Below the pieces are notes generated by a model, which made no database searches, was not told the DNA's origin, and saw nothing but the letters and a program-made list of their open reading frames with translations. This document shows, one piece after another, positions 14,301-23,464 of a stretch of DNA of 64,000 nt. The translations under genes and the position numbers were made by a program. Position 1 is the stretch's first letter. Every line of letters begins with the position of its first letter. Source of the stretch: Schistosoma haematobium (taxonomy: Eukaryota > Platyhelminthes > Trematoda > Strigeidida > Schistosomatidae); assembly GCF_000699445.3 (NCBI RefSeq), contig NC_067200.1, positions 18,403,003 to 18,467,002 on the forward strand. Direction: 5' to 3'.

Positions 14301-15735
14301 TATTTCACGATGCCAACCCCCACCTTGTTAGTAGTTAAAAGGTAATAGTATTTCTTCTTGACCATCATCAACTGACTATGTTCTATCTCTCTGTTTTCAA
14401 TATTGTAGGTGTTCCATCTTACTTTGGAGATCTAGTGGTCCTTCTGGAACACATTCCGTGTTTTAAAGGCTTACAAGCCCACCGTCTGAATGTGATTTTG
14501 TGGGGACCGCGGCTCACTGGTCTTTGTATACATAATGGTATCACACCGAAAAACAACTTAAAAAGTTCGCAATTTTACTTGCCCTGCATATGTATAATCT
14601 ACTTGCATACTAGTTAACACACAAACTTTCATACGAGTACCCACCTGGAAGGGTAGATGTTCACCGTTCCCTTTGAAACGTATTTGCTACAACAGAATAT
14701 CTCTTATACATTACATCCATATTATTCAGTGCATAGATACCATCCCTGTACTTCCTGACGCACACAAGCATAAGCACGCTCTCGAGGGAGGTTGTTAGTC
14801 GCCTCACGCTAGTACTTGGTACCACCTATTATTATTATGTCTTCGACCTGATGGATAGGTCGCTGATTTTGTTAAACATATGGCTGACATTTTGCAACTA
14901 ACATTTCCTTTGTACGACACCAAACACATACCTCTTGCACATATATACATGAACTACATAGGCCTGAGGACTTCTGAAATTCTTATTCATAAGCATGTGC
15001 ATCAAATAGCTCGTTACAGTTAAGTGGGCCTCGAGTTGGAATCCGAGTTAATCAATCACTAGTCCGATCTCTATCGACTGCTTAATTTGGCTATCAGGGT
15101 TGCCCTCACTATCCAGCAGCGCTGTGAGGAGATCTTGGGTCGCATTTTGCTTCATTCTCTATAATGAATGCCCCAATCCAATTATTTACACTTAAGTTAT
15201 TACTAAATAGCTATAAAACAGCATTATTAGTCGGTGGTTATCGTAATGTGTTTAGTGCTCCCTATTAGTGCCCTGATACAGTCGAAATTTAGGCAATTCT
15301 CCCCACAGGTAATATAGAGATTGTCAGGGAATTCCTACTTATTATCTTCTTGTTGCGTTAGTATTGTTTACAAAATTGAAAGAATGCAAAGCAAATATCC
15401 TGTGTTTTAACACCAGGTTATTGATGAGTAAGTATAAAAGATCCATTTAGAAGAGTTGGATAAACTCTGATTCCGAGATGATATTTTCTTTAGAATAACA
15501 TTCACATATTTTATTGTTTCATTAAGATTCATTGTGAATAATCAAATGCATTCATTATCACCATGATAATATTGTTAGAATCCATGATTGAATTCTTGTT
15601 TCTTTCTTTCTTTCTTTCTGTCTTTTCATCTTTCTATAGATTTCATATCAAACTCAATCATTTATGAATAATCCTATTCTATTGAATAATAATAATGGAA
15701 TAGTTCATCGTTCAATGAATAATCCATTTCTTTGA
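4021..15735 (+). CDS. Clathrin-assembly protein, PICALM/AP180 type (3' four coding exons; 5' end not in view)
   Basis: Exons are 4021-4130, 4182-4424, 13752-14083 and 15640-15735. Acceptors end in AG; donors of the first three are GTGAGT. Exon phases are 1, 1 and 0 and agree at every join, giving about 260 residues to a TGA. The third exon has SLDDKIAQIAGNLSI and a following INWSG, resembling the SLASLVGNLGI...VNWS region in the tail of vertebrate PICALM. The part seen is a Ser/Thr/Pro/Asn-rich, low-complexity tail with NPF in exon 2 (STNPFLF), NPW in exon 3 and NPFL at the C-terminus. Known role of the family: an N-terminal ANTH domain binds PI(4,5)P2, and the tail binds clathrin, AP-2 and EH-domain proteins (through NPF) during endocytosis. 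The ANTH exons must lie before position 1 or were missed in the first 4 kb. Alternative: another NPF-tailed adaptor such as epsin, which fits the GNL motif less well. Confidence 0.65.
4490..4800 (+). other. Unassigned moderately GC-rich block in the large PICALM-like intron
   Basis: It begins soon after the exon 4182-4424 donor and contains GGGACCGGTGACCTACTTG and ACCGGTCCTCGAGCTTC, which look like transposon sequence rather than intron background. No ends or homologues found in the window. Confidence 0.3.
4940..5350. repeat. Decayed family B pieces
   Basis: Short matches: B-box-like GGTTCGAGCCCA near 4970, a - strand 3' part at 5085-5200, and a + strand GGTTAAGCGTTCTTGCGCGAA with GTCCTGAGTTTGATTCCCGC at 5260-5310. 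Confidence 0.55.
5925..6165 (-). repeat. Family A (Smalpha-like) tRNA-headed ribozyme repeat
   Basis: On the - strand, a decayed B-box region is followed by CTGACGAGTCCC, AAATAGAACGAAAC and the cleavage region near 6045-6100, then the 3' part with a TATCGAGGCAATCC-like stretch. The hammerhead core is complete; stem III has one mismatch. Confidence 0.8.
6290..6765 (+). repeat. Dispersed LTR-like repeat, copy 1
   Basis: From about 6360 it aligns by eye with 11445-11870 (shared ACTTGAGTCCAGAACAC, a polyadenylation-like ATAAAGCTTAT or ATAAAAGCTTAT, and a similar end near GGATATRACA). A T/A-rich body, AATAAA-type signal and ACA end suggest an LTR. The left edge is uncertain. Confidence 0.5.
6895..7450 (+). 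pseudogene. Strongly decayed RTE-2 C-terminal part
   Basis: By eye it still shows TVFSVLLYGYET-like, VLDHSCL, DGKSVHNCN, LRWLVHVLLIPNRLSR and SQWLKTLADI positions in changing frames, in the order found at 56540-57000. Confidence 0.6.
7580..7740 (+). repeat. Family A ribozyme repeat (5' part)
   Basis: A-box-like TAGTAGCTAAGTGAATGA, B box GGTTCGAGTCCCG (about 7636-7648), then a hammerhead. It stops soon after the ribozyme. Confidence 0.8.
7679..7728 (+). ncRNA. Hammerhead ribozyme, family A
   Basis: Core CTGATGA at 7685-7691 and GAAA at 7706-7709, with the expected GCGTC cleavage region after it (about 7712-7717). Stem II is weakened (GTCC against AGCC), so activity is doubtful. Confidence 0.6.
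8298..8344. repeat. (AT)n microsatellite
   Basis: About 23 uninterrupted TA units immediately before a family B repeat. Confidence 0.9.
8385..8575 (-). repeat. Family B ribozyme repeat
   Basis: B box GGGTTCGAATCTCGC, then CTGAGAAGTCCCATACTAGGAT and GAAACGACCGTCC on the - strand. Its 5' end is split by the RTE-1 5' UTR fragment at 8578-8706; CCCCTTCTGATAAT resumes at about 8708. Confidence 0.8.
8578..8706 (-). mobile_element. RTE-1 5' UTR fragment inserted in a family B repeat
   Basis: It matches the 5' UTR text of the 27-30 kb element (30360-30489). AAAACCCCTT-like sequence lies at both edges, so it looks like an insertion with a short target duplication in the AAACCCCTTCTGATAAT end of a family B unit. 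It has no 3' end. Confidence 0.6.
8975..9190 (+). repeat. Family B ribozyme repeat
   Basis: GAGGTTAAGCGTTCTTGCGCG, TTCGAGTCCCACA, TTCTGAGAAGTCCC, GATGAAATGG, and the ATTACAATCTTCACAAATCCCC end. The A-box part is lost. Confidence 0.75.
9590..9700 (-). repeat. Decayed family B 3' part
   Basis: - strand remnants of the CATGGACTGACTTGAGTC end and CATGATCCT region. Further weak + strand pieces lie at about 9890-9990 and 10430-10540. Confidence 0.5.
10820..11115 (+). repeat. Family B ribozyme repeat
   Basis: Leader GTGACCGGTGGAGCTAATC, TTAGCACCGCTGGATGTCG, CTCAGTGGTCTAGGGGTTAA (A box), TGGGTTTGAACCTGG, GCTGAGGAGTCCCACAACATGACGAAACAGC; truncated soon after the ribozyme. Confidence 0.8.
11390..11870 (+). 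repeat. Dispersed LTR-like repeat, copy 2
   Basis: Second copy of the repeat at 6290-6765, same strand, with more GC-rich upstream sequence (11270-11440). Both copies lie in the large intron of the PICALM-like gene. Confidence 0.5.
12340..12530 (+). repeat. Decayed family B repeat
   Basis: CACACTGTTGAAGAGTAGTCC, CTAGAACGAAACAAC, TTTTCAATGGTTGTTTAAAC. The ribozyme has an insertion in stem II and cannot fold. Confidence 0.55.
12745..13275 (+). repeat. R545 repeat, copy 2
   Basis: Full-length copy with both ends, in the large intron of the PICALM-like gene; the tail is AAATAATAAAA. Confidence 0.8.
14400..15170. other. Unassigned GC-shifted block in the last PICALM-like intron
   Basis: It holds two denser stretches (14400-14540 and 14740-15170: GGGAGGTTGTTAGTCGCCTC, ATCCAGCAGCGCTGTGAGGA) unlike the AT-rich intron around them. 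Probably an old retroelement piece; strand and family not determined. Confidence 0.35.
15265..15485 (+). repeat. R545 repeat, copy 8 (5' half, decayed)
   Basis: Weak but ordered matches: CCCTGATAC.., GGGAATTCCTACT.., GTATTGTTTACAAAATTGA.., ACCAGGTTATTGATG. and GAGTTGGATAAACTCTGATTCC. Lies in the last intron of the PICALM-like gene. Confidence 0.55.
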
Positions 15736-15784
15736 TAAAAAAATTTTTACTTATCATCTAGGTATTCTTGTTGGTTCAACCACT

Positions 15785-15850
<66 letters not shown>
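15597..15850. repeat. (TTTC)n and (AT)n microsatellites around the last PICALM-like exon
   Basis: (TTTC)n at about 15598-15617 forms the pyrimidine tract region before the 15640 acceptor; (AT)n of about 30 units at 15788-15848 lies 50 bases past the stop. Confidence 0.9.
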
Positions 15851-15853
<3 letters not shown>

Positions 15854-17100
15854 CGTGTGTTTGTGTATCCATCATGAACGAATTAAAAAAAGAGGAAAGA
15901 CATATCCTTCCCTATCTCTTCATCAATTATTTTATTGATTAATCGATTGATTTCTTTTTCCTGCCTTTCTTTATATATAGATGCATACATGTGTGTGTGT
16001 GTGTATTGTGTGCATGTCTATCCAACTGAATTTTTGTCTGTCATTAAGTACACGGAGTTATAATTCACCTTTCTTTCTATGATTATTATTATTATTATTA
16101 TTAATAAGTAGTAAGTGTATAAATGGGGAAATAAGGATCAGTATTGTATGTTGTTCTGTTTTGCACTCGAGTTGTGTTTGTTTCTTCCATTCATTCATTC
16201 ATTTATTTATTCTAAACTTACAGATGAAGAATTTTTACATGATTGTGTTTGTGTGTTTCTATGCCGTTGATAATATTTTATGTTATATATATATATAGAA
16301 TAATAATAGGTCTCTTTTTATTTTGTCACACAATAATGACCCCATTGTGTTCCAAAGATGTATATGCCTTTCTTTTTTCTTCGATGTATGTTGTGCAGTG
16401 TGTGCAAGTTATATATCTGTATATTCTCTTAACATATTGTGACATTCATATCATTGAAATTATACCGACCTATGCTTATAAATATCCTATATATATACAT
16501 TCATCTTATCATATGGCCTATAGACGGTTAAATGAATTGACCTATTGTTACTTTATTTAATGCCCCCTTCCTTCCCTCCCCTCTCCTTCTTCTTTTTTAT
16601 GCTTTCATTTTACATCATCTGTTTGTTACAAATGAGATTTCTGTGTATGTGTGTACGGGTGGGTTCCCAACTATTTTTGTCTTTCTATTTAAATAAAATT
16701 GTCTTTTCACATTTGTCTGTTTACTGCTGATTAATAATACCCTACCCCTAGATCTATTATTATTATTACTATCTTTGGTCTTTGTTTCACATGTTCCAAT
16801 AATTGTTTATCCCTTTTGAGTTCTTTCAGACACATATATATATACCCCCACCCTCTCTCTCACACTCTCTATCGACATATATACTTCTTTTATTTTGTTA
16901 ATTGTATACGTCAGACTGAAATTATTTTTTTTTCGTTTCTTTTTCCTCTTTATCTTCTCTTCTTTGTGTTTCTTCTTTATTTCATGATGAGTTTTATTCT
17001 TATTGGGTAGGTAGGTAACCCATTCCTTCTTTTTTTTTCTTTTTTGTTTTTCATTTCTCATTTTTAATAAATATACATTGACTATTTAATAAAAGTATTA
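15736..17100 (+). other. Probable 3' UTR of the PICALM-like gene
   Basis: This stretch follows the stop codon and is very T-rich, with an (AT)n run at about 15788-15848 and no recognisable transposon until a family B repeat starts at 17121. AATAAA occurs at 16692-16697, 17066-17071 and 17088-17093. Which one is used cannot be told from sequence. Confidence 0.5.
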
Positions 17101-17120
17101 AAATAATAATTAAATTAACT

Positions 17121-17605
17121 TTCTTGGTCTAGCTTCAACTGACTCATGATTTCAATCTGTGAAAATTTCTAAAAATCTCCACAAACCCCTTCTGATAATA
17201 ATCATCTGCTCATTATTGACTGACTTCAAGAGATACTCCTGGACTTCTAGTGGGAAGCCGTTACCAGTGGAGTACAACCAGGTCTGTTGTGAGATATCAG
17301 CTCACTGAAGACAATGGTATATGGTGGCGCAACTTTGTGGATTGGTTAAAGTTAGACATTAACACCATTGGATGCCGGCTCAGTGGTCTAATGCTTAAGT
17401 GCTCGCGCGCGAAGCCAGTAGGTCCTGGGTTCGAGCCCCGCGTGGTGCGGGATCGTGGATGCGCACTGCTGAGGAGTCCCATACTAGGACGAAACGGCCG
17501 TCCAATGCTTCCAGGTTTTCCATGGTGGTCTAGCTTCAACTGACTCATGATTTCAATCTGTGAAAATTTCTAAAAATCTCCACAAACCCCTTCTGATAAT
17601 AAATT
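17121..17605 (+). repeat. Family B repeat, reference-like unit with direct-repeat ends (period 401 bp)
   Basis: A 401-bp monomer is flanked by about 75 bases of its own end: TGGTCTAGCTTCAACTGACT starts at 17125 and again at 17526, and both continue to CCCCTTCTGATAATA. In between are a leader, A box (about 17379-17391), B box GGTTCGAGCCC (17428-17438) and a hammerhead. It inserts just past the PICALM-like 3' UTR. Confidence 0.9.
17463..17508 (+). ncRNA. Hammerhead ribozyme, family B
   Basis: GCACTG (17463-17468), CTGAGGA (17469-17475), stem II GTCC/GGAC, GAAA (17491-17494), ACGGCCGT (17494-17501), cleavage C 17502, CAATGC (17503-17508; one mismatch in stem I). Confidence 0.8.
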
Positions 17606-17654
17606 ATGGTAATATTGTTTATTGAATTGATTTGTTGTTTTTTTTTACTTGTAT

Positions 17655-18900
17655 CTTCTCATTGTTATTTAGAACTGCAGTTGATCAGTCTCATAAGGGT
17701 ATATGTACATCCTGTACGGATTACCTCGATATAACTTTAAGTCACAAAATTTTTCAAGCAAAGATGAATAGTGGCTAGCAGGAGAATCCAGTTTGACGCG
17801 GGTTTCACCATTTTTGGGAATCATCAGCTGGATGTACCTACATCCCACAGATGATGTTCACTCCGGGACTCGAATCCAGTAAGGATCGTTCAGTTCAAAC
17901 GCCATCGCATTATCCACTTAGTTACTGAGTTCTGATATCCACTTGCTTGTGCAATGAAGTGAAGTTTACATTCACTTGGTATTGTTTTACTTGTATCTTC
18001 TCATTGTTATTTAGGACTGCAATTGATCAGTCTCATGTCGGTATATGTGCATCCTGTACGGATTACTCCGATATAACCTTAAGTCACAAGCTTTTTCAAG
18101 CAAAGATGGATAGTGGCTAGCAATGGAATCCAGAATAAAGCGCGTTTCGTCCTATTTGGAATTTGTTAACTAGATGTACCTACATTCAGAGTCCCAGAGT
18201 GAACATCAACTCTGAGATGCAGGTATATTCGGCTGACGAGTCCCAAATAAGACGAAATGCGCTTTATCCTGGATTTTACTTCTAGTCACTATCCATCTTT
18301 GCTTAAAAAGATTATTTATTGAATTTGAAGCGATCAGTCATTTGGTGTTGTGTTTTTTACTTGTATCTTCCTATTGATGTTTAGGATTGCAATCGATCAA
18401 TCTCTTAATGGTATCTGTTTATCCTGTGTGGATTGTTTCGATATTGTCTTAATTCACAAACTTTTATAAGTAAAAATGAATGGTGGAATCCAAGATGAGT
18501 GTTTCATCCTATTTGCGACTCCGTCAACTGGATTGAACTGCTAGCCACCATCCATCTTTGCTTAAAAAAAGCCTTAACTTAAGGTTATATCGAGGTAATC
18601 CGCACAGGATGCACATATACCGACATGAGACTGATCAATTGCAGTCCTAAATAACAATGAGAAGATACAAGTAAAAACAACATCAAGTGAATGTAAACTT
18701 CACTTCATTGCACAAGCAAGTGGATATCAGAACTCAGTAACTAAGTGGATAATGCGATGGCGTTTGAACTGAACGATCCTTACTGGATTCGAGTCCCGGA
18801 GTGAACATCATCTGTGGGATGTAGGTACATCCAGCTGACGATTCCCAAATATGATAAAACGCGTGTCAAACTGGATTCTCCTGCTAGCCGCTAGCCGTCA
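17655..18900. repeat. Cluster of five family A units in alternating orientation
   Basis: Units: 17655-17990 (-), 17990-18195 (-), 18195-18310 (+), 18325-18537 (-) and 18537-18900 (+). Each has the GATTCGAGTCCCGGAGTGAAC B-box part and/or the hammerhead and the TTATATCGAGGTAATCC 3' part. The first two are head to tail; then the orientation flips twice, producing foldbacks centred near 18195 and 18537. This is like a small disordered satellite block. Confidence 0.85.
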
Positions 18901-19540
18901 TTATTCATTGTGTTCAACTACAACAAAAATCAAAATACTATCTCCATTAATGTATAATAATATCATCTAACTGAGATACAGGGCAATTCTATGAGATCTA
19001 ATTAATCCAAATGAGAAAATCAATATCCATCAAGTTATGTAGGACATTTAGTAATATTAGGAGTTCCCCTTGTTTATTTCGACATCAGTCACATTATCTA
19101 TTGATTAAGTTGTGTTCTTTTTTTTAAAAAAAAATAAACAACATAACATTGTGAACTTTTCAATACCCTATCGATTTTTTTTTTACTTTATTTCTGTTCA
19201 ATATTCAATCCTAGATCACTTGATTGATGACTATATGAAATACACTTTGCAATATGTATATTATTGTTAAAAGGCTAAATAAGAAAATTCTCATCTCTTT
19301 TATACATTTGGTGTGAATTACAATGTGATACACAAATGTTTGATTGTTTATTTTAGTGTCTTTTAGTGACAGATATCTAATTGATTCATAAAAAAAAAAC
19401 AAGAAGTTAATCCATTCAATGTGTTATACACTCTGGTGCCATAACAACAAAAAGAAACCATTCAACTTTTAGTAAGACATACACCAATTTACATTTGGAT
19501 TATTTTCGTGGAGAACTCGTTTACTAAGCAACGGAACAAC
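18900..19540. other. No gene or repeat recognised
   Basis: AT-rich sequence with poly-T/poly-A runs (19115-19135, 19175-19185) only. Confidence 0.5.
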
Positions 19541-19765
19541 CTTCCATCTTAGTATAGAATAGATGGTATTAAGCAAGTAATAAGATCCAAGATGCACATC
19601 CCTTCCTGTTCGAGACTCTTCAGCCACATATACCTGCATCGTAGAGTTAATGTTCACGCCGGGACTCGAACCCAATAGAGCTGTTTACTTCAAGTGCCAT
19701 CGCTTTATCCATCTAGCTACTGAGTTCAAATAAACAATCACTTGTGCAACTAATATGAGTTTTAA
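19540..19765 (-). repeat. Family A ribozyme repeat, decayed
   Basis: B box GGGTTCGAGTCCCGGCGTGAAC on the - strand; the hammerhead keeps CTGAAGA but GAAA reads GGAAG and the stems are degraded. Confidence 0.75.
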
Positions 19766-19789
19766 TTCAATTTGAAATGAATTAACTGC

Positions 19790-19996
19790 ATCACCTTACG
19801 TTGCTCCACTGCCTTGTGGATCAGACCTTCAGATCGAAGGCTCCGGGTGTGGCCCCCCTAAGAGGAACACCTTCTTCGGTTTGGGCACCCGGTCAGTATT
19901 ACAGCCCTCACAAATAACAAATGAGATGAGTGTGGCGCATATGTATTTGGTGCCTCTTTGTACCTATATCTATGTGTTAAAATAAATAAATCAGGT
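19790..19996 (+). repeat. R545 repeat, copy 6 (3' end only)
   Basis: Starts at the CTTACGTTGCTCCACTGCC part and runs to the AAATAAATAAATC tail; 5'-truncated. Confidence 0.8.
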
Positions 19997-20149
19997 AAGT
20001 AAACTAAGATATCATATGGTTAACTATCTATCTATTTGTTACTATTAGTATATTTGAAATCGATAGTTTCCTAAGTATGATGTTTGAAATATTCAGTTTT
20101 TAGAAGGATCAGATAGAAAATTATATCTTTTTACATACTTATTTAAATG

Positions 20150-20640
20150 TTCAGTGAATAAAATATATTTGCATATTGAAAATGAAGTACTGAACTGGTA
20201 TTTTGGATTAATGTTGGAGACATTAGATCCCCAGAATTCACTTGGGAAAGGACCTAATTTTGTAATTTTATCTAGAAAATTTGAATTTCTCCGTTTTCGC
20301 GCCAAAAGCACTCTTGTCACCTTCATGTCGTATTTCCCACCGGGAAATATCTTAAATGCTATTGATCCGTTGCGTCTTTTAGTATGCTATTTAGTAACTC
20401 TCCCCAAGAACGGTTTTGTACTGTATATATACGTTTTGAATTGTGTTTGTTGTTATCGCTCGTTTCTGGCTGTTTTGTAGGATATACTTACCCATTCCAA
20501 GCTTGGACTTCTCCCTCTAGTTAGCGGGGTTGGGATACCTCAATAGCTAGCTTACTGGTGTTTGGTCACCGAATCTTGTTCTCCTTCGCAGATTAAGTGA
20601 ACTCGTGATAGCTTCAACCCTAGCAATTAGATAAATATAT
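20150..20640. other. Unassigned block, possible LTR or retroelement fragment
   Basis: It reads open for 108 codons on the + strand (20154-20480) but the product has no recognisable domain. The lower half (20480-20640, TAGTTAGCGGGGTTGGGATA) is locally GC-richer. Could be a solo LTR; no second copy here. Confidence 0.3.
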
Positions 20641-21351
20641 TTTTTAAACAATGCACACACGTACACTGATACACAGTATCGAATGGATCGCTTTTAGGTA
20701 GTATGGTGCTCTAGAATGGTACAGATATCCTTCCAATACATTGAAATATTCATTAGTTCACTAGTTGATATTAGTTCATATTAAACATCATGCTAGAGGA
20801 GATCTGTCACTGTCTAAATAGGTCAATGATAATGTCTTTTAATGTTAAACTGGGTGATGTGGAGCATCAGTTCCTTCAAGGACTAAAGGTATACTTTGTT
20901 GAAAAGTGACCAACTAGCAGAAAACTTATAAAATCTGTATGTTACAGATAATAAACAAAATGACTAATGATAATAGGGAAAAGATAAATCCGATGACTAA
21001 TCAAAAAAAAGGGTAGTTTATATCAATTTCTTAAGTCTAGACAAATGACCCCTTATTGATAATTGTCTAGTGTATTTGCGATCTTCATATCCTATCAGTA
21101 AATTTGATTGAAGTAACTTAGTCTGTATATACATCTATTTCTCGTTGTATGAATGTATGCTACAGTCTGCTTGGGATAATAACAATAATAAAGAGGAAGT
21201 AAACAATCAAGTCGTGCATATTTCTCATGACAGTTATAGTCTTCATCATAGAACGATTTGTTTTTCGTTAGTACATTGATTATTTATGGTCGATAGAATG
21301 TTCTGAACAAATAGATATTCAGATGGGTATTTTTGTGGAGATTGTAGTAAT

Positions 21352-21568
21352 TTCAATGGTTAAGATCATGAGTCAGTTGAAGCTAGACCACCATGGAAAA
21401 CCTGGAAGCACTGGACGAAACCAGTAGGTCCTGGGTTCGAATCTCGCAGGGGGCGAGGTCGTGGATGCGCACTGCTGAGGAGTCCCACAATAGGACGAAA
21501 CGGCCGTCCAGTGCTTCCAGGTTTCCCATGGTGGTCTAGCTTCAACTGACTCATGATCTTAACCATTG
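21352..21568. repeat. Family B mini-element: ribozyme between 64-base inverted arms
   Basis: The arm 21355-21418 is the reverse complement of about 21502-21565. Between them lie only a B box (CCTGGGTTCGAATCTCGC) and the hammerhead. The whole can fold as one hairpin. Confidence 0.85.
21469..21514 (+). ncRNA. Hammerhead ribozyme, family B, perfect consensus
   Basis: Stem I GCACTG (21469-21474) pairs fully with CAGTGC (21509-21514). Core CTGAGGA 21475-21481 fits CUGANGA; stem II GTCC/GGAC closes a 7-base loop; GAAA 21497-21500; stem III is the self-complementary ACGGCCGT (21500-21507); cleavage follows C21508. Stem III is too short for a normal hairpin loop, as in the known minimal schistosome hammerheads, where dimers help. 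Confidence 0.85.
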
Positions 21569-21959
21569 AAATAGATGCTCGTCATCATTTGTGGTGTTGT
21601 CTCAACACTCAAGAATTACATGCTTATACTACTTGGTACAATAAAGAAATCAATTAATGATAGGACTGTAAACTATCATTCGAATCATACTGTTCAAATT
21701 CGGCAATGAAATATAGTTTCTTCCAAGATAATGCAAACACACAGTTTACATCAATAGTTTATTCATAGGAAGTATCATTTACACTATTAGTTTGTTGTCA
21801 ACAGAAAATCATTAAGGATTATTCAACTTTCAGAGGTTTCCATAGATTAATTCAATGTAGTTTATATAGGAAGAAAATCAACATAATGATTCAAGATATC
21901 TCAATTATTACCGCTGAATAAAAATCACAAGGATTGTTAAACTTAACCTAGCATTGTAG

Positions 21960-22330
21960 TCTAACAGTCAGCTAACACTACGGAGAGTTTTTGAACGTCG
22001 TTGAATTTCATAGCTTACATCACAGACTGGTAAGCTGTCTCGTTCTAGTATTACATTCTTTAGCAGTGCACATCTACTATCTGATCACGACGGCTGAGTC
22101 AGTTACCCATCGATGAAGATGGCTGCATAATATTCCTAATTGTTTGAAGCTTAGCATATAAGACATTAGACGCTGGCTCAGTGGTCTTTTTGAGACTCGA
22201 AAGTCCTGTAGTTTGATCTTCGATTATGTTGTGAGTGTGCACTGCTAATGAATTCCATACTAGGGCAAAATAGTGTTCCAATACTTCCTAATTTTCCATG
22301 GTTGTTTAACCCAAAATCATTCTGTGATGT
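21960..22330. repeat. Decayed family B pieces, - then +
   Basis: A - strand remnant at about 21990-22080 (CTGTCTCGTTCTAGTATTAC) and a + strand remnant at 22150-22330 (GGCTCAGTGGTC, GCACTGCTAATGAATTCC, TAGGGCAAAATAGTG). The GAAA box is lost. Confidence 0.6.
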
Positions 22331-22589
22331 AAACTGTTAAAGTTGGCTAATAATTATCTGATATTAACATCATTATATTTTCGGTAATACATACATTTGT
22401 TTGTTAGTCATCTATGTAACTCTTAGATAACAGTCACTCATAGTAGTGAGATCAAATTACGAATAATGAGATAGTGTAAAATTGACTTAATAAAAGATAG
22501 GAATAGTCTATGTTGGTTAGTGATGATACTATCTAACGGAATTAAATTTCCGCAAACATAAATAAAATGAACTTTAACATTTCAAATTC

Positions 22590-23065
22590 ATGAGCCGATT
22601 GATGTTAGGCCACCATTGAAAACCTGGAAGCACTGGACGGCCGTTTCGTCCTATTGTGGGACTCCTCCACAACACCATACTGATAATTACTATGTGCTCA
22701 CTGACGACTAGCTTCATGAGGGAAGTCTCGGACTTCTAGTGAGAAACCGTGACCAGTGGAGCTAATCCGTGTCGGAAAGAGACAGATACTTACCTCAGTA
22801 CCATGGAATATGGTTGTGCAATTTCGTGGATTGGTTGATGCTAGACATTAACACCATTGGATGCCGGTCAGCTTAGTGGTCTAGTAGGCAAAGCATTCGT
22901 GCGCGAGTCTGAAGGTCCTGGGTTCGAATCCTGCGAGAGGGATCGTGGGTGCGCACTGTTGAGGAGTCCCACAATATGACGGAACGGCTGTTCAGTGCTT
23001 CCGTGTTTTCAATGGTGGTCTAATATCAATCTGTTCATGATCTCAATCGAAAACGTAATAATCTA
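22590..23065. repeat. Family B - fragment followed by + unit
   Basis: 22590-22670 is the ribozyme 3' end on the - strand. 22680-23065 is a full + unit: GCTTAGTGGTCTAGTAGGCAA, CTGGGTTCGAATCCTGC, GCACTGTTGAGGAGTCCC, GACGGAACGGC (GAAA mutated to GGAA). Confidence 0.8.
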
Positions 23066-23464
23066 TACAACATTCTACTGATAATCTCAAATTCATCCTA
23101 AATTCGAAACCCAGTCTTAGAATTCACATTGGGAAGAAAATCAGGATCATGCATTTCATTCTTTAGCATGTTTCTCATAAGACGTAGTGATTGGTCTCTT
23201 TAAAGATCCATCCAGTTTGTGTAAATCAATAGGAAACAGGTTCTTATTCAGTCTCTTTGTTAGCAACTATGCACCATTTTTAGTTCTCATTTCTTTACAG
23301 AAGAATTTGTATCTTCGAATAAGTATTTTTAAGAATAAATCCCCCTATCGTTTTTTAAACAGAAAAATATGAAACATACAACAAGAAAATCAACAGTATC
23401 GCACTTAAAATTTAAAAGGGACTAAATAACATATACATTGGAGAATTGTCTATATAGATCGGTA

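Noticed and set aside
16807..17061. Lys-rich 84-codon - strand frame
   Set aside because: Low-complexity translation of the T-rich probable 3' UTR of the PICALM-like gene.
17371..17440. tRNA genes at the heads of family A, B and C repeats
   Set aside because: A and B boxes are present, but there is no paired acceptor stem and no clean anticodon arm; they are pol III promoter relics of SINE-like repeats.
17655..18900. CRISPR-like array
   Set aside because: The repeated units are long, inverted and of ribozyme-SINE type; there are no short repeats with spacers and the DNA is eukaryotic.
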